From: Brevundimonas sp.
Lineage (GTDB): Bacteria > Pseudomonadota > Alphaproteobacteria > Caulobacterales > Caulobacteraceae
DNA length: 64,000 nt
Assembly (NCBI RefSeq): GCF_029945885.1
Contig: NZ_JAQSDK010000002.1
Location: 62,001-126,000, forward strand
Reading direction: 5' to 3'
This document shows positions 32,928 through 42,174 of the stretch, one piece after another. The stretch's first letter is position 1; each line of letters begins with the position of its first letter. Made by a program: the position numbers and the translations under genes. The notes under the pieces are model-generated. The model saw nothing but the letters and a program-made list of their open reading frames with translations, did no database searches and had not been told where the DNA came from.

Positions 32928-34285
32928 TTTCCGGCGATTGCGAGCGCGTCGAACATCAGTGACGGCACATTGAATGAGCCGCGGAACTCGAGGTCCGAGC
33001 CGTGGACCAGTCGCGGATAGATGTCGGGCAATTTGCCGGCCACGGTGATCTCGCTGACCGGATAGGCCAGTTCGCCGCCCTCGAACCAGAAGCCCGAGAC
33101 CCCGGCCGACCAGTCGCCGGTATTGGGGTTCAGCGACGGGCCGAACATCGAGGTGACCAGCAGGCCGGTTCCGGCATCGGCCATCAACCCGGCCAGGTCG
33201 CGCTCGCCTGGTTCCATATGCAGGTTGTGGGTCGAGACGCCGGACGGCCCGGCCAGACCGCGGGCCGCGTGTCCGGTCGAGGCCAGACCCAGCTGGGTGG
33301 CGGCGGCATGGTTCATCAGCCAGGTGGTCAACACGCCCGCATCAATGATTGATTGCCGTGTCACCGCCACGCCCTCGTCATCGAACGGGGTCGAGCCGAG
33401 GCCGCGCGGGCGGAAGGGATCGTCGATCAGGTTCACATCGGCCGGCAGCACGGCCTGGCCCATCCGGTCCTTGAGGAAGGACGAGCCGCGCGCGATCGAC
33501 GGGCCGGAAATGGCCCCGAGCAGGGGCGAGATGACCTGGCCGGCGACACGGTTCTCGAAGATGACCGGGGCGGTCATCGAGGCGATCTTGCGCGGGCCGG
33601 TGCGGGCCACGGCGCGGCGACCGGCCTCGGCCCCGATGGTGTCGGCTCCGGGCAGGTCGGACAGGTGGCGGGTGTGGCGATGCTCGCCGCCGCGCTCCAT
33701 CGCGCCGTCCTTTTCGGCGATGACCCCGACCCCGAGGCCGAAGCCCGAGCCGTGATAGGCCCCGTCGAAGCCGTCGGAGGTGACCAGCCGCCAGCGGCTG
33801 GTGGAACTGGAGGCGTGGCCGCCCTCGGAGCGGGCGACACCCGCGACGGCCATGGCCGCGACCTCGGTGGCGACGGCGGCGGCCTCAAGCGCTTCGGCCG
33901 TAAGGTGGGTGCCGTCGAACAGGTCCAGATCGGGGAAGGGGCCGCGCGCCAGCCGGTCCTGCGGGGCGAGGCCGCAATACGGATCCTCGGGAGCCAGCCG
34001 GGCCATGGCCACGGCGCGTTCGACCAGGCGGCTGCGGGTGGCGTCCGACAAATCCGAGGCCGAGACGGTGGCCTGGCGTTTGCCGATGAAGACCCGTAGG
34101 CCCAGGTCGCGCGATTCCTCGCGTTCCACCTCTTCCAGCGTGCCGTTGCGGACCCCGACCGACAGGGCCGCGCTCTCGGCCGAGACGGCCTCGGCGGCGT
34201 CGGCCCCGGCCCTCAGGGCGGCGGCGACCAGATCGGGCAGCAGGTCAGCGGGGATGGTGGCGGTCGACGGGGAGGCATTGGACAT
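32924..34285 (-). CDS. TldD/PmbA-family metalloprotease
   Basis: 453-residue protein of the PmbA/TldD superfamily. The N-terminal block SVGVRNGTLEEVEREESRDLGLRVFIGKRQATVSAS, the central APVIFENRVAGQVISPLLGAISG, and the C-terminal GVSTHNLHMEPGERDLAGLMADAGTGLLVT and DALAIAGK blocks identify it. Family members work as heteromeric proteases, for example with microcins or the CcdA antitoxin. The PmbA-like subunit here lacks a visible HExxxH, as expected for PmbA. Its TldD partner is not in the window. Confidence 0.9.
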   Translation of the reverse strand: MSNASPSTATIPADLLPDLVAAALRAGADAAEAVSAESAALSVGVRNGTLEEVEREESRDLGLRVFIGKRQATVSASDLSDATRSRLVERAVAMARLAPEDPYCGLAPQDRLARGPFPDLDLFDGTHLTAEALEAAAVATEVAAMAVAGVARSEGGHASSSTSRWRLVTSDGFDGAYHGSGFGLGVGVIAEKDGAMERGGEHRHTRHLSDLPGADTIGAEAGRRAVARTGPRKIASMTAPVIFENRVAGQVISPLLGAISGPSIARGSSFLKDRMGQAVLPADVNLIDDPFRPRGLGSTPFDDEGVAVTRQSIIDAGVLTTWLMNHAAATQLGLASTGHAARGLAGPSGVSTHNLHMEPGERDLAGLMADAGTGLLVTSMFGPSLNPNTGDWSAGVSGFWFEGGELAYPVSEITVAGKLPDIYPRLVHGSDLEFRGSFNVPSLMFDALAIAGK

Positions 34286-34339
34286 ACCCCGATATGGCCG
34301 ACCCCCTGCTGCACCGCAACCATGGGGGCAGGGACGGCC

Positions 34340-34759
34340 TCAGATCACCGCGAAGGCGATCAGGGCCACGGCCCCGACCAGCAGGGCGATCCAGGTCAGC
34401 AGCATGCCCAGAACCCGGCCCAGCGACGGCCCCTTCTGGAACACCAGACCCAGGGCATGGATGACCCGGCCGACCACCAGGGTCGCCCCGACGGCATGGA
34501 CCAGCAGGGGCGGGGCCCCGACCAGGGCCAGCAGGACCAGGGCGACCAGACCGGCCGGGATATATTCGCTGGCGTTGCCGAAGGCCCGGGCCGCCGTGGT
34601 CATCTCGACATTGCCGGCATCCCCGAAGGCGATCTGGTGCCGCCGCCGCCGCCGCACCACCAGGCCGGACAGGCCCAGCAGGATCAGGATCAGCACCCCG
34701 GCCCACAGGGCGGCGGCCTGGACGGCGGACAGCATCTCGACGGGATGGGCAGCGGACAT
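34340..34759 (-). CDS. MAPEG-family membrane protein
   Basis: 139-residue protein with four membrane helices. GNASEYIPAGLVALVLLAL is the MAPEG (membrane-associated eicosanoid and glutathione metabolism) signature area, with GDAGNVEMTTAARAFGNASEY as the canonical block before it, and VVGRVIHALGL following. Glutathione-dependent detoxification is a common activity, but bacterial members are poorly characterised. It ends 54 bases before the next operon and its start lies 2 bases from the M14 peptidase stop. Confidence 0.85.
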   Translation of the reverse strand: MSAAHPVEMLSAVQAAALWAGVLILILLGLSGLVVRRRRRHQIAFGDAGNVEMTTAARAFGNASEYIPAGLVALVLLALVGAPPLLVHAVGATLVVGRVIHALGLVFQKGPSLGRVLGMLLTWIALLVGAVALIAFAVI

Positions 34760-34761
34760 GA

Positions 34762-36600
34762 TCAGTTTTCCCGAGCGACCGGATAGAGCCGGTAGTGATC
34801 ATCAAGGAAGGGGGTGCGTTCGTAGAACCATTCCAGACGGGCGTTGCCGTCCGCCGCGAAGACCGGATCGGCGGCCAGTTTCGCCTCGAATTCCGCCTTC
34901 AGGGCCGGGTCGGCCGCCAGCATGGCCTCGGCCAGGGGGGCGATGGCATAGGGTTCGATATATTCGACCCGGCTCAGCACCTCGGTGACCATGCCCCAGG
35001 CAAAGAAGCTCTCGCTGGACTGGGGCTCCAGCAGCAGGACGACGATGTCGCCCAGCGGCTGGTCGGTCGGCACCTGCACCGAACCGACCGGCCAGGTGCG
35101 CTCGCGGCGTTCGACGCTGACGGTGGTGACGCTGGCCTGGACGTGGCCCTCATTGGCCCGGGTCGCCAGTTTCGGGTCCTCGAGGCGCAGCATGTCCAGC
35201 GCGACGGTGCGCGGGGCGGTCAGGGTCTCCATCTCGATGCCCTGCATCTTCAGGCGCTCGATCAGGTCGGACCGGTAGGCCGGGATCCAGTAGGCGACCG
35301 GCCGCTGCAGAATCAGCGACGGCTTCGAGCCGAAGAAGGGCAGGGACCACAGCTCGGGGTCCGGCTGGCCCAGCCAGCGCACGACCGGCTGGCCGGAGGC
35401 CGGGCTGTCGTACATCTCATAGGTGATGCCCTTGAAGGCGCGGGTCGTCGACGGCTGGTCCTCGGGCACGAAATTGGCCGGGATTTCGGCCGGGCGCAGG
35501 GCCCGGTCGGCGGTGATGGCCGCGCGCAGGTCGGCTCCGTGGGCGGCCAGCAGCGTCATCGCCTCCTCAAGGAAGACATAGGTGCCCAGCACCCGCTGCT
35601 CATAGGGTTTGAGGCTGTGGTTCTCGATCAGGATGGCCGGGACGTGGGCGGCCGAGCCCCAGCCGTTGGAGAACCGCTCGCCCAGACCACCGTCGGACAG
35701 GCCGGCGCGGGGATTGGATTCGTCGAGGCCGAACACCAGCTCGCCGGGGATATGACCCTGGGCCTCCAGCGCGGCATTGATGCCGGGCTTGAAGCGGGCG
35801 TCCAGCCAGCCGGCGATGGCCGGGCTGCGCGACCAGACCCCGTCCTCGCCGTTGTAGCCGTAGGTAATGTCGTACTGGTAATCCATGCCGTCGGTGACGT
35901 GGATGTCGACATAGAGGTCGGGCCGGTATTTCAGCACCAGGCCGCGCACGGCCTGCATCTCGACCTGGTCCAGCTTGACGTAGTCGCGGTTCAGGTTCTG
36001 GTTGGTGGCCGTGTTGCGCCAGCCCTGGATACGGGGGCCGCGCTGGTTGGGCCGGCTGTAGGCCCCGGCCCGTTCATGGCCATCGACCGACAGGATCGGG
36101 ATCAGGATCAGATTGACCCGGTCCAGCAGGCCGCCCTTGTCGCCAAAGGCCATGTCGCGCAGCAGCATCATGCCCGCGTCCTTGCCGTCGATCTCGCCCG
36201 GATGGATGCCGGCCTGGGCCAGCAGCACCGGCTTGGACGGATCGAAGGTCGCCCCGTCCTTCGAGGCGATCACCGCATAGATGGGCCGCCCCTCGGGCGA
36301 GACGCCGAACTGTTCGATGCGGATCAGGTCCGAGGCGGCGTCCAGCCGGTCGAACCAGGCGCGGGTGTCGGCATAGTCGGGGCTGAAGTCGTGTTCGGGG
36401 TCCCGCTCGAAATCGGTGACCCAGGGGTCCGAGGCGTCACGCAGAAGGGCCCGGCTGGCCCCGTCCCACGCCGGGGCCGGGGGCAGGAAGGCCTGATCCC
36501 ACGGCGCGGTGTTGGACACGGACGGCGCGGCGGGACTCTGGGACATGGATGGACTCGAATACAGGGCCGCAACAGCGGCGAACATCAGGATGGAACGCAT
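34762..36600 (-). CDS. Secreted M14-family zinc carboxypeptidase
   Basis: 612-residue exported peptidase. A signal peptide (MRSILMFAAVAALYSSPSMSQS) begins at 36600. Zinc-site motifs are AGIHPGEIDGKDAG (HxxE) and YVDIHVTDG, and the catalytic Glu should be in the later region. The long C-terminal half (QPSTTRAFKGITYEMYDSPAS ...) resembles M14-like succinylglutamate-desuccinylase-type domains. Cleavage of C-terminal residues from periplasmic or dietary peptides is likely. The longer open frame upstream (to 36636) is not used. Confidence 0.87.
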   Translation of the reverse strand: MRSILMFAAVAALYSSPSMSQSPAAPSVSNTAPWDQAFLPPAPAWDGASRALLRDASDPWVTDFERDPEHDFSPDYADTRAWFDRLDAASDLIRIEQFGVSPEGRPIYAVIASKDGATFDPSKPVLLAQAGIHPGEIDGKDAGMMLLRDMAFGDKGGLLDRVNLILIPILSVDGHERAGAYSRPNQRGPRIQGWRNTATNQNLNRDYVKLDQVEMQAVRGLVLKYRPDLYVDIHVTDGMDYQYDITYGYNGEDGVWSRSPAIAGWLDARFKPGINAALEAQGHIPGELVFGLDESNPRAGLSDGGLGERFSNGWGSAAHVPAILIENHSLKPYEQRVLGTYVFLEEAMTLLAAHGADLRAAITADRALRPAEIPANFVPEDQPSTTRAFKGITYEMYDSPASGQPVVRWLGQPDPELWSLPFFGSKPSLILQRPVAYWIPAYRSDLIERLKMQGIEMETLTAPRTVALDMLRLEDPKLATRANEGHVQASVTTVSVERRERTWPVGSVQVPTDQPLGDIVVLLLEPQSSESFFAWGMVTEVLSRVEYIEPYAIAPLAEAMLAADPALKAEFEAKLAADPVFAADGNARLEWFYERTPFLDDHYRLYPVAREN

Positions 36601-36647
36601 GGTGTGAGTCCTCGACCGTTCGGGCGACGAAGGCAAGGGTGGGCGGC

Positions 36648-37256
36648 TCAGGACGAGGCGGCGGCTTCCGGGGCGGACGGCGGGGGCGACGGCGGGGCCG
36701 GCAGACAGGCGATCACGAGATAGATCAGGACGTGAATCCCGATCAGGGCGGCAAACAGACGCCTGCGCCGGGTCAGGGCGGCCGGGACGATCAGGGCGAC
36801 GTAGAGCGTCAGGGAGGCGGCGTAGGTCAGCACAATGGCCATGCTGTCCGGCCGGCCCGTCACCTGAGAGAGGGACGCTGCGACGACCATGATGTTCGCG
36901 GCGGTCGTGAGCAGCAGCACGATCTTCTTGTTGGCCCAGAAATGGTCGTCCAGATCCTGGCCGTCGGTGATCGCGTGCGGGAAGACCAGCGAGGCCGCGA
37001 TGAAATAGACCAGGGCGATCACCAGACCGATCACCAGCATGCCGTAGCTGAAGGGCGCATCCCGGAAGGTGTGCCAGGCCGCGTCCCAGAAGGTGGCGAT
37101 ATCCAGCCCGACGAACAGGGCCAGAAGCAGGGTCAGCCAGCCGATCCGGATCGTTTTCCGGTGCTGGATCGACGTCGCCAGCCCCGTGGCGATGACGGCG
37201 ACGGACAGGCCCAGAACCAGGCCATAGAAGCTGAAGAAGAATTCGAACGCGCTCAT
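36648..37256 (-). CDS. Six-helix membrane protein, paralogue A
   Basis: 202-residue protein beginning MSAFEFFFSFYGLVLGLSVA, with about six membrane helices and the motif DLDDHFWANKK near residue 110. It starts within the stop codon of the paralogue at 37253 (ATGA overlap). Both proteins share the first 20 residues almost exactly and the DLDDHFWA motif, so this is a tandem duplication with divergence elsewhere. The end PPSPPPSAPEAAASS is a flexible tail. No known family. Longer frames in this area cross the gene boundary and are false. Confidence 0.75.
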   Translation of the reverse strand: MSAFEFFFSFYGLVLGLSVAVIATGLATSIQHRKTIRIGWLTLLLALFVGLDIATFWDAAWHTFRDAPFSYGMLVIGLVIALVYFIAASLVFPHAITDGQDLDDHFWANKKIVLLLTTAANIMVVAASLSQVTGRPDSMAIVLTYAASLTLYVALIVPAALTRRRRLFAALIGIHVLIYLVIACLPAPPSPPPSAPEAAASS

Positions 37257-37894
37257 CCCTGCGCCTCCGGGGTCGCGTCCGGTGCCCTGAACGACCAGCC
37301 CCCGGACTCGATCAGGCTGACGGCCGAGCGGGCGACGTTGAAGCCGTGATAGGCGACCAGCACGATCAGCGCCGCGATCACGATCTTGCGCGACCGGGCG
37401 AAGGCCCCGATCGAGGTGCCCCCGATAAACAGCACCAGTCCGCCCCAGAAGACGGGGGACAGCATGGATTTCGTCATCTGTCCGCTGAGGGCGGCATTGG
37501 CAAAGAAGACCGCCACAATGATCAGGTTGGCGATCAGCACACAGATGAAGACGGTGCGGCGGTGGGCCCAGAAATGGTCGTCCAGATCGGTCGATGCGTC
37601 GCGGGTGTCGTGGCCGGGAAAGGTCACGCTGGCGGCGACATAGAAGACGGCCGCAACGGCCAGGCCCACGACCAGCAGCGCCATGTTGAACGGCGCGAAA
37701 CGGAAGATGACCCAGGTCTGGTTCCAGAAGGTCACGATGTCGACGGCGACAAAGACGGCCAGAAGCGGGGTCAACCACCCGAACCGGACCGCCTTGCGCC
37801 GGTGCAGCACCCGCGCGAAGCCGGCGACCAGTTCGGCAACCGAAAGGCCCAGCAGCAGGCCATAGAAGCTGAAGAAGAATTCGAACGCGCTCAT
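37253..37894 (-). CDS. Six-helix membrane protein, paralogue B
   Basis: 213-residue protein beginning MSAFEFFFSFYGLLLGLSVAELVAGFARVL. Helices occur near residues 5-28, 40-58, 68-92, 108-135, 140-160 and 166-190, with DLDDHFWAHRR in the loop. It is the upstream partner of the paralogue at 36648 and is translationally coupled with it. The two may form a complex. Position between an M14 peptidase and ubiD gives no hint of function. Confidence 0.75.
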   Translation of the reverse strand: MSAFEFFFSFYGLLLGLSVAELVAGFARVLHRRKAVRFGWLTPLLAVFVAVDIVTFWNQTWVIFRFAPFNMALLVVGLAVAAVFYVAASVTFPGHDTRDASTDLDDHFWAHRRTVFICVLIANLIIVAVFFANAALSGQMTKSMLSPVFWGGLVLFIGGTSIGAFARSRKIVIAALIVLVAYHGFNVARSAVSLIESGGWSFRAPDATPEAQG

Positions 37895-37925
37895 TGGCCC
37901 CCCGGCACCGGTGATGGTGGCCAGA

Positions 37926-39455
37926 CTATTTCCAGATGGGTGTCTTGTCGCCCGGCAATCCGAGCCGGTCCCACATGTCGGAGACCTTGCCGATCACCCC
38001 CTCGTCCATGCGGATCTCCTCGCCCCATTCGCGTTTGGTCTCGGGCGGCCATTTGTCGGTGGCGTCGAGGCCGATCTTGGAGCCGAGGCCGCTTTCGGGG
38101 CTGGCGAAGTCCAGATAGTCGATCGGGGTGTTCTCGATCAGGGTGATGTCGCGGGCCGGGTCCATCTTGGTGGCCATGGCCCACATGACCTGTTTCCAGT
38201 CGCGGGCGTCGATGTCGTCGTCCACGACGATGACCCATTTCGTGTACATGAACTGGCGCAGATAGCTCCACACGCCCAGCATCACCCGCTTGGCGTGGCC
38301 GGGGTAGGCCTTCTTCATCGACACGACGGCGATGCGGTAGGAACAGCCCTCGGGCGGCAGCCAGAAGTCGGTGATCTCGGGGAACTGGGCCCGCAGCAGG
38401 GGGATGAAGACCTCGTTCAGCGCCTCGCCCAGCACGCTGGGCTCGTCCGGCGGGCGGCCGGTGAAGGTGGTCAGATAGATCGGGTCCCGGCGCATGGTGA
38501 TGGCGCTGATCTGGAAGACCGGGAATTTCTCGACCGAGTTGTAATAGCCGGTGTGGTCGCCGTAGGGGCCCTCGTCCTCATGCTCGTCCAGCAGGACATG
38601 GCCTTCCAGCACGATCTCGGCCTGGGCCGGCACCATCAGGGGCACGGTCTTGCAGGCGACCAGCTCGGCCTTGGCCCCGCGCAGCAGGCCGGCGAACTGG
38701 TATTCGCTGAGGGTGTCCGGCACCGGGGTCACGGCGGCCAGGATGGTGCCGGGATCGGCCCCCAGCACCACGGCGCAGGGCAGGGGATCGCGTCGCCCGG
38801 CCTTCTTGTGACGGCCATAGTGCTGGGCCCCGCCACGGTGGGCCAGCCAACGCATGATGCAGCGGTCTTTCCCCAGCACCTGCATGCGGTAGATGCCGAG
38901 GTTGAAATCGTCCTCGCGGGCGTCGGACGGGCCCTTGGTGACGACCAGGCCCCAGGTGATCAGGGGGGCGGGCTCGCCGGGCCAGCAGGTCTGGACCGGC
39001 AGGGCCCCGAGGTCGATCTGGTCGCCCTTCAGCACCACCTGCTGCACCGGGGCGGACTTCACCACCTTCGGCCGCATGGCCATGACCTTTTGCGCCAGGG
39101 GCAGCATCTCGACCGCGTCGGCCAGGCCGCGCGGCGGGGTCGGGTTCTTCAGGAAGGCCAGCAGTTCGCCGACCTCGCGAAGTTCGGCGGCGGTGGTGCG
39201 TTCCCTGTTGTCCAGGGTCACGCCCATGGCCACGCGCTTGACCGTGCCGAACAGATTGGCCAGGGCCGGGATCGGGCTGATCGAGCCGTCGGCCATGACC
39301 GGTTTTTCGAATAGCACCGCCGGGCCGCCGTTGCGCAGCAGCCGGGTCTGGATTTCGGTCATCTCGAGCACGGTCGAGACCGGTTCGGTGACGCGGATCA
39401 GCTCGCCCTCGGCCTCGAGGATGGCGATGAAGTCGCGCAGGGATTTGTAGGCCAT
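37926..39455 (-). CDS. ubiD: UbiD-family decarboxylase
   Basis: 509-residue prenyl-FMN-dependent decarboxylase, probably 3-octaprenyl-4-hydroxybenzoate carboxy-lyase of ubiquinone synthesis. The N-terminal [22 protein letters not shown], central [31 protein letters not shown], [14 protein letters not shown] ([18 protein letters not shown]), and C-terminal [23 protein letters not shown] and DATDKWPPE are in the usual order. Length is normal. The UbiX partner is not in the window. It is divergent from the small gene at 39621. Confidence 0.93.
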   Translation of the reverse strand: MAYKSLRDFIAILEAEGELIRVTEPVSTVLEMTEIQTRLLRNGGPAVLFEKPVMADGSISPIPALANLFGTVKRVAMGVTLDNRERTTAAELREVGELLAFLKNPTPPRGLADAVEMLPLAQKVMAMRPKVVKSAPVQQVVLKGDQIDLGALPVQTCWPGEPAPLITWGLVVTKGPSDAREDDFNLGIYRMQVLGKDRCIMRWLAHRGGAQHYGRHKKAGRRDPLPCAVVLGADPGTILAAVTPVPDTLSEYQFAGLLRGAKAELVACKTVPLMVPAQAEIVLEGHVLLDEHEDEGPYGDHTGYYNSVEKFPVFQISAITMRRDPIYLTTFTGRPPDEPSVLGEALNEVFIPLLRAQFPEITDFWLPPEGCSYRIAVVSMKKAYPGHAKRVMLGVWSYLRQFMYTKWVIVVDDDIDARDWKQVMWAMATKMDPARDITLIENTPIDYLDFASPESGLGSKIGLDATDKWPPETKREWGEEIRMDEGVIGKVSDMWDRLGLPGDKTPIWK

Positions 39456-39620
39456 GCAGGTGGATTAGGTGGCGAACCGCCCCGTGTCACTAGTCCACCC
39501 TGCCGCAGCGGTTAAACGCGGTTTACCCAATTTGCGGAGACTCAGGCATCATCGTCATGTCTGTTATCGGGACCGGGTCCAGCACACGGAGTTTCCGACC
39601 ATGCCCACGCGATCACGGCC

Positions 39621-39884
39621 ATGAGTGTCTTGAGCCGGGATATCTCGGCCTTCGAACATATGCGGCCGCAACTGGAAGCCCGACATCCAGGCGGCTGGGT
39701 GCTGTTCTATCGCGGCGCGTTTGTGGAGGCATTCGCCGACTTCGAAACCGCCGCGTCGACCGCCGTGGAACGGTTTGACGCCGGACCTTATCTCATTCGC
39801 CAGCTCGGGGCGGCGCGCGCGGTTCAGTTGCCGGGCGGCATGACATTCACACCCTCCCATGCCGTCACTTCAAGCCGGCTTTAA
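39621..39884 (+). CDS. Small conserved-pattern protein upstream of a retropepsin-like protease
   Basis: 87-residue protein starting MSVLSRDISAFEHMRPQLEARHPGGWVLFYRGAFVEAFADFETAASTAVERFDAGPYLIRQLGAAR. The GWVLF ... GPYLIRQLGA pattern occurs in short hypothetical proteins of alphaproteobacteria, but I cannot name a family. Its end overlaps the start of the protease gene by 26 bases in a different frame, so the two are probably cotranslated. A role as partner, substrate or chaperone of the protease is only inference. Confidence 0.6.
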   Translation: MSVLSRDISAFEHMRPQLEARHPGGWVLFYRGAFVEAFADFETAASTAVERFDAGPYLIRQLGAARAVQLPGGMTFTPSHAVTSSRL

Positions 39885-40314
39885 GGTTGGAAAGAACGGA
39901 TTGTCGACCACGGATCTGCTGGTCGATCTCGGACCGACCGTGCTCGTGGATATCGGGCTGAAATCGCGGTCCGCTTCGGGACAGAGGCCTGATCTTGCCG
40001 AAAAGGGGATCAAGGCCCTGATCGACACCGGCGCGGGTGCCGATTGTATCGACGACGACCTGGCCGTGCGTCTGGGTCTGCCGATTACCGACGAAGGCGA
40101 GATCAGCGGGGTCGGCGGCCGTCACCGCGCCTTCATCTATACAGCCAGGGTCTATGTGCCCGGACTGAACAGGCTGTTGTTTCAGAGGTTCACCGGCGTC
40201 AGGCTTGAGGGCGGCGGCCAGTGGCACCGGGTGATCCTGGGACGAACCTTCCTGCGGCAGTATCGCCTGACCTACGACGGCCCTTCCGGCGGGGTCGAAC
40301 TAACGGCCGACTAA
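39859..40314 (+). CDS. Retropepsin-like aspartic protease
   Basis: 151-residue protein with the clan AA signature ALIDTGAGADCID at residues 54-66 (catalytic Asp56 in DTG) and the second hydrophobic-hydrophobic-Gly element VILGRTFL near residue 126. It has a single DTG, so it must dimerise to form the active site, as retroviral proteases do. No signal peptide or membrane helix is apparent. It overlaps the preceding 87-residue gene by 26 bases and the convergent HTH gene by 4 bases. Substrate unknown; activity is inferred from motif only. Confidence 0.75.
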   Translation: MPSLQAGFKVGKNGLSTTDLLVDLGPTVLVDIGLKSRSASGQRPDLAEKGIKALIDTGAGADCIDDDLAVRLGLPITDEGEISGVGGRHRAFIYTARVYVPGLNRLLFQRFTGVRLEGGGQWHRVILGRTFLRQYRLTYDGPSGGVELTAD

Positions 40315-40559
40315 TAGGCCGGCGTGTCCGACATCAGGGCCCAGACCGGCAGGCTGAGACAGGCGGTGGCCGCGCCGATCTGGACGCTGTCCAGATGCGC
40401 CCGCCCGGCCTCGGCCAGTCGCAGCTGTTCGGGCGTCAGTCGCAGGGCCCGGGCCAGCCGCTCCCTGTCGACCCCGCGGGCCTGACGCCACTGTTTCAGT
40501 CGCGCGCCGACGGCGACGTCGTTCGGATCGAGTCCGGGAAACCGGTGGATCGAGCCCAT
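40311..40559 (-). CDS. Small HTH (XRE-like) DNA-binding protein
   Basis: 82-residue protein from MGSIHRFPGL. The segment LKQWRQARGVDRERLARALRLTPEQLRLAEAGRAHL is a five-helix Cro/C1-like domain. A short C-terminal tail follows. The open frame upstream to 40679 is Pro-rich and overlaps the aldo/keto reductase, so I start at 40559. Target unknown; autoregulation or control of the adjacent protease pair is possible but not shown. Confidence 0.7.
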   Translation of the reverse strand: MGSIHRFPGLDPNDVAVGARLKQWRQARGVDRERLARALRLTPEQLRLAEAGRAHLDSVQIGAATACLSLPVWALMSDTPAY

Positions 40560-40608
40560 CGGCTGGCCTCCTTCGCGTTCCTCCGGCGGGTCTGGTGCCG
40601 CCTTGCGG

Positions 40609-41445
40609 TCAATCCTGATCCCAGACGAAGGCCTTGTCGAGCCAGTCGCCGATCCGGCCGTCGGGGCGGGCCAGGGCATTGATTCGCAGCATCTCCTCGT
40701 TGGTCAGGGCGAAGTCGAAGATGTCGAAATTCTCGGCCGCCCGGCTTTCCTTCGAGGTGCGGGGGATGGCGATGACGTCCTGCTGGATCAGCCAGCGCAG
40801 GGTGACCTGGCCCGGCGTCTTGCCGTGGGCCCGGCCGATGTCGGCGATGACGGGGTCCTCGGCGATCCTGCCCTGGGCCAGGGGCGACCAGGCGGTCAGG
40901 GACGAGCCGAGATCGGCGGCCGTGGCCTGCAGTGTCTTCTGGGACAGATAGGGGTGGTATTCGACCTGGTTGGTCACCAGCCAGGCGTCCGACACCGACT
41001 GGGCCTCGCGGAACTGGGCCGAGGGGAAGTTGGACAGGCCGATCGACCGGGTCAGGCCGCGCGCCTTGGCGTCATTCAGCGCGCCCAGGGTCTCGACGAA
41101 GTCCGGCGTGGCCCTGGGCCAGTGCAGCAGCAACAGGTCCGGGGTCAGGCCCAGCCGCTCGACCGAGGCGGCGGCGGCGCGCTGCAGGTCACCGGCGGCG
41201 AAATCCTCGACCCAGATCTTGGTGGTGACGAAGATGGCGTCACGGTCGATGCCCGAATCGCGGATGCCCTGACCGACGCCTTCCTCATTGTTGTAGATAC
41301 GGGCCGTGTCGATGTGACGGTAGCCGATGCGCAGGGCCTCGGCGACCATGCGCCGGGCGTCGACCGGTTCCAGCTGCCAGGTGCCGAAGCCCAGAAGCGG
41401 GATGGAGACGTCATCGACGGCGACGGCGGGCTGGGTCTGCGACAT
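40609..41445 (-). CDS. Aldo/keto reductase
   Basis: 278-residue NADPH-dependent AKR. LGFGTWQLEP starts the barrel. The catalytic tetrad is seen as Asp in IDTARIYNNEEGVG, Tyr in the same segment, Lys in VTTKIW and His in LLHWPRATP. The C-terminal cofactor site is AIPRTSKESRAAENFDIFDF. The start is 41445 (MSQTQPAVAV). Broad aldehyde/ketone reduction is typical; the substrate is not known. Confidence 0.9.
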   Translation of the reverse strand: MSQTQPAVAVDDVSIPLLGFGTWQLEPVDARRMVAEALRIGYRHIDTARIYNNEEGVGQGIRDSGIDRDAIFVTTKIWVEDFAAGDLQRAAAASVERLGLTPDLLLLHWPRATPDFVETLGALNDAKARGLTRSIGLSNFPSAQFREAQSVSDAWLVTNQVEYHPYLSQKTLQATAADLGSSLTAWSPLAQGRIAEDPVIADIGRAHGKTPGQVTLRWLIQQDVIAIPRTSKESRAAENFDIFDFALTNEEMLRINALARPDGRIGDWLDKAFVWDQD

Positions 41446-41523
41446 GGAAAACTCCGGACGGCGGGGAGCCTTCATCTGGGGGCGCGGCGGGCGCGATCAA
41501 CCGTCCGCTTGGCATGGCGCATG

Positions 41524-41552
41524 AAAAAGGCCGCCTCCCGGAGGAGACGGCC
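41524..41552 (-). terminator. Rho-independent terminator of exbD
   Basis: On the minus strand a 10-bp stem, GGCCGTCTCC/GGAGGCGGCC with one G-U pair and a 4-base loop, is followed by five T. It lies 29 bases after the exbD stop codon and before the aldo/keto reductase gene. Confidence 0.8.
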
Positions 41553-41580
41553 CTGATTCATTCGCCCGGGCGGGATGGCC

Positions 41581-42027
41581 TCAGGTGATGTCTTCGTTCA
41601 GCAGGCCAACCTTGAGGAAGCCCTTTTCCTGAAGCTTGTTCATGACTTCCATGAAGGCATTGTATTTCACTTCCGGCTGGGCGCGGACGAAGACGCGCTC
41701 CTGACGGCAGTCACCGGTCTCGCCGCCGCCGAGGGCGGCGCAGACGTCGACTTCAAGGGTTTCGATCGTGGTCTGCTGCTCGGCGATGAAGATCGAGCCG
41801 GATTCCTGGATGGTGATGTAGACCGGGTCTTTCTGCGGCACGTTCGGGTCCGGCGGAGTCGCCGGCGGCAGGTCGAGCTTGATCGACACGGTGGCCATCG
41901 GCGCGGCGACCATGAAGATGATCAGCAGCACCAGCATAATGTCCACGAACGGCGTGACGTTGATGTCCGCGTTCTGGGCAATGGTTTTGCCGCCTTGTCC
42001 GGCGGGACCGGAAAGTTTGGAGCCCAT
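41581..42027 (-). CDS. ExbD/TolR-family biopolymer transporter
   Basis: 148-residue single-span inner-membrane protein with an N-terminal cytosolic part, membrane helix VDIMLVLLIIFMVAAPM (residues about 28-45) and periplasmic domain. INVTPFVDIML is the ExbD signature, including the key Asp. Works with ExbB/TolQ and a TonB/TolA protein to use the proton gradient; no such partner is adjacent. A good terminator follows, so the unit is monocistronic or the last gene. Confidence 0.9.
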   Translation of the reverse strand: MGSKLSGPAGQGGKTIAQNADINVTPFVDIMLVLLIIFMVAAPMATVSIKLDLPPATPPDPNVPQKDPVYITIQESGSIFIAEQQTTIETLEVDVCAALGGGETGDCRQERVFVRAQPEVKYNAFMEVMNKLQEKGFLKVGLLNEDIT

Positions 42028-42174
42028 GCGCTGAAAATCTCCCTCAGGCTGACCGCGATAGCGACCAGTTGCGCCTAGTGTTCGTGGTGTCTTGGCGTCA
42101 TGCGACGCGCTTGTAAAGCGGTCTCGGGCCTCAGTCGGTTCCCGAGAGGCAGAATACGCCCGGGAGGCGAGAAA

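Noticed and set aside
34795..36723. 642-residue plus-strand open frame
   Set aside because: Antisense to the M14 peptidase, which has clear zinc motifs and a signal peptide.
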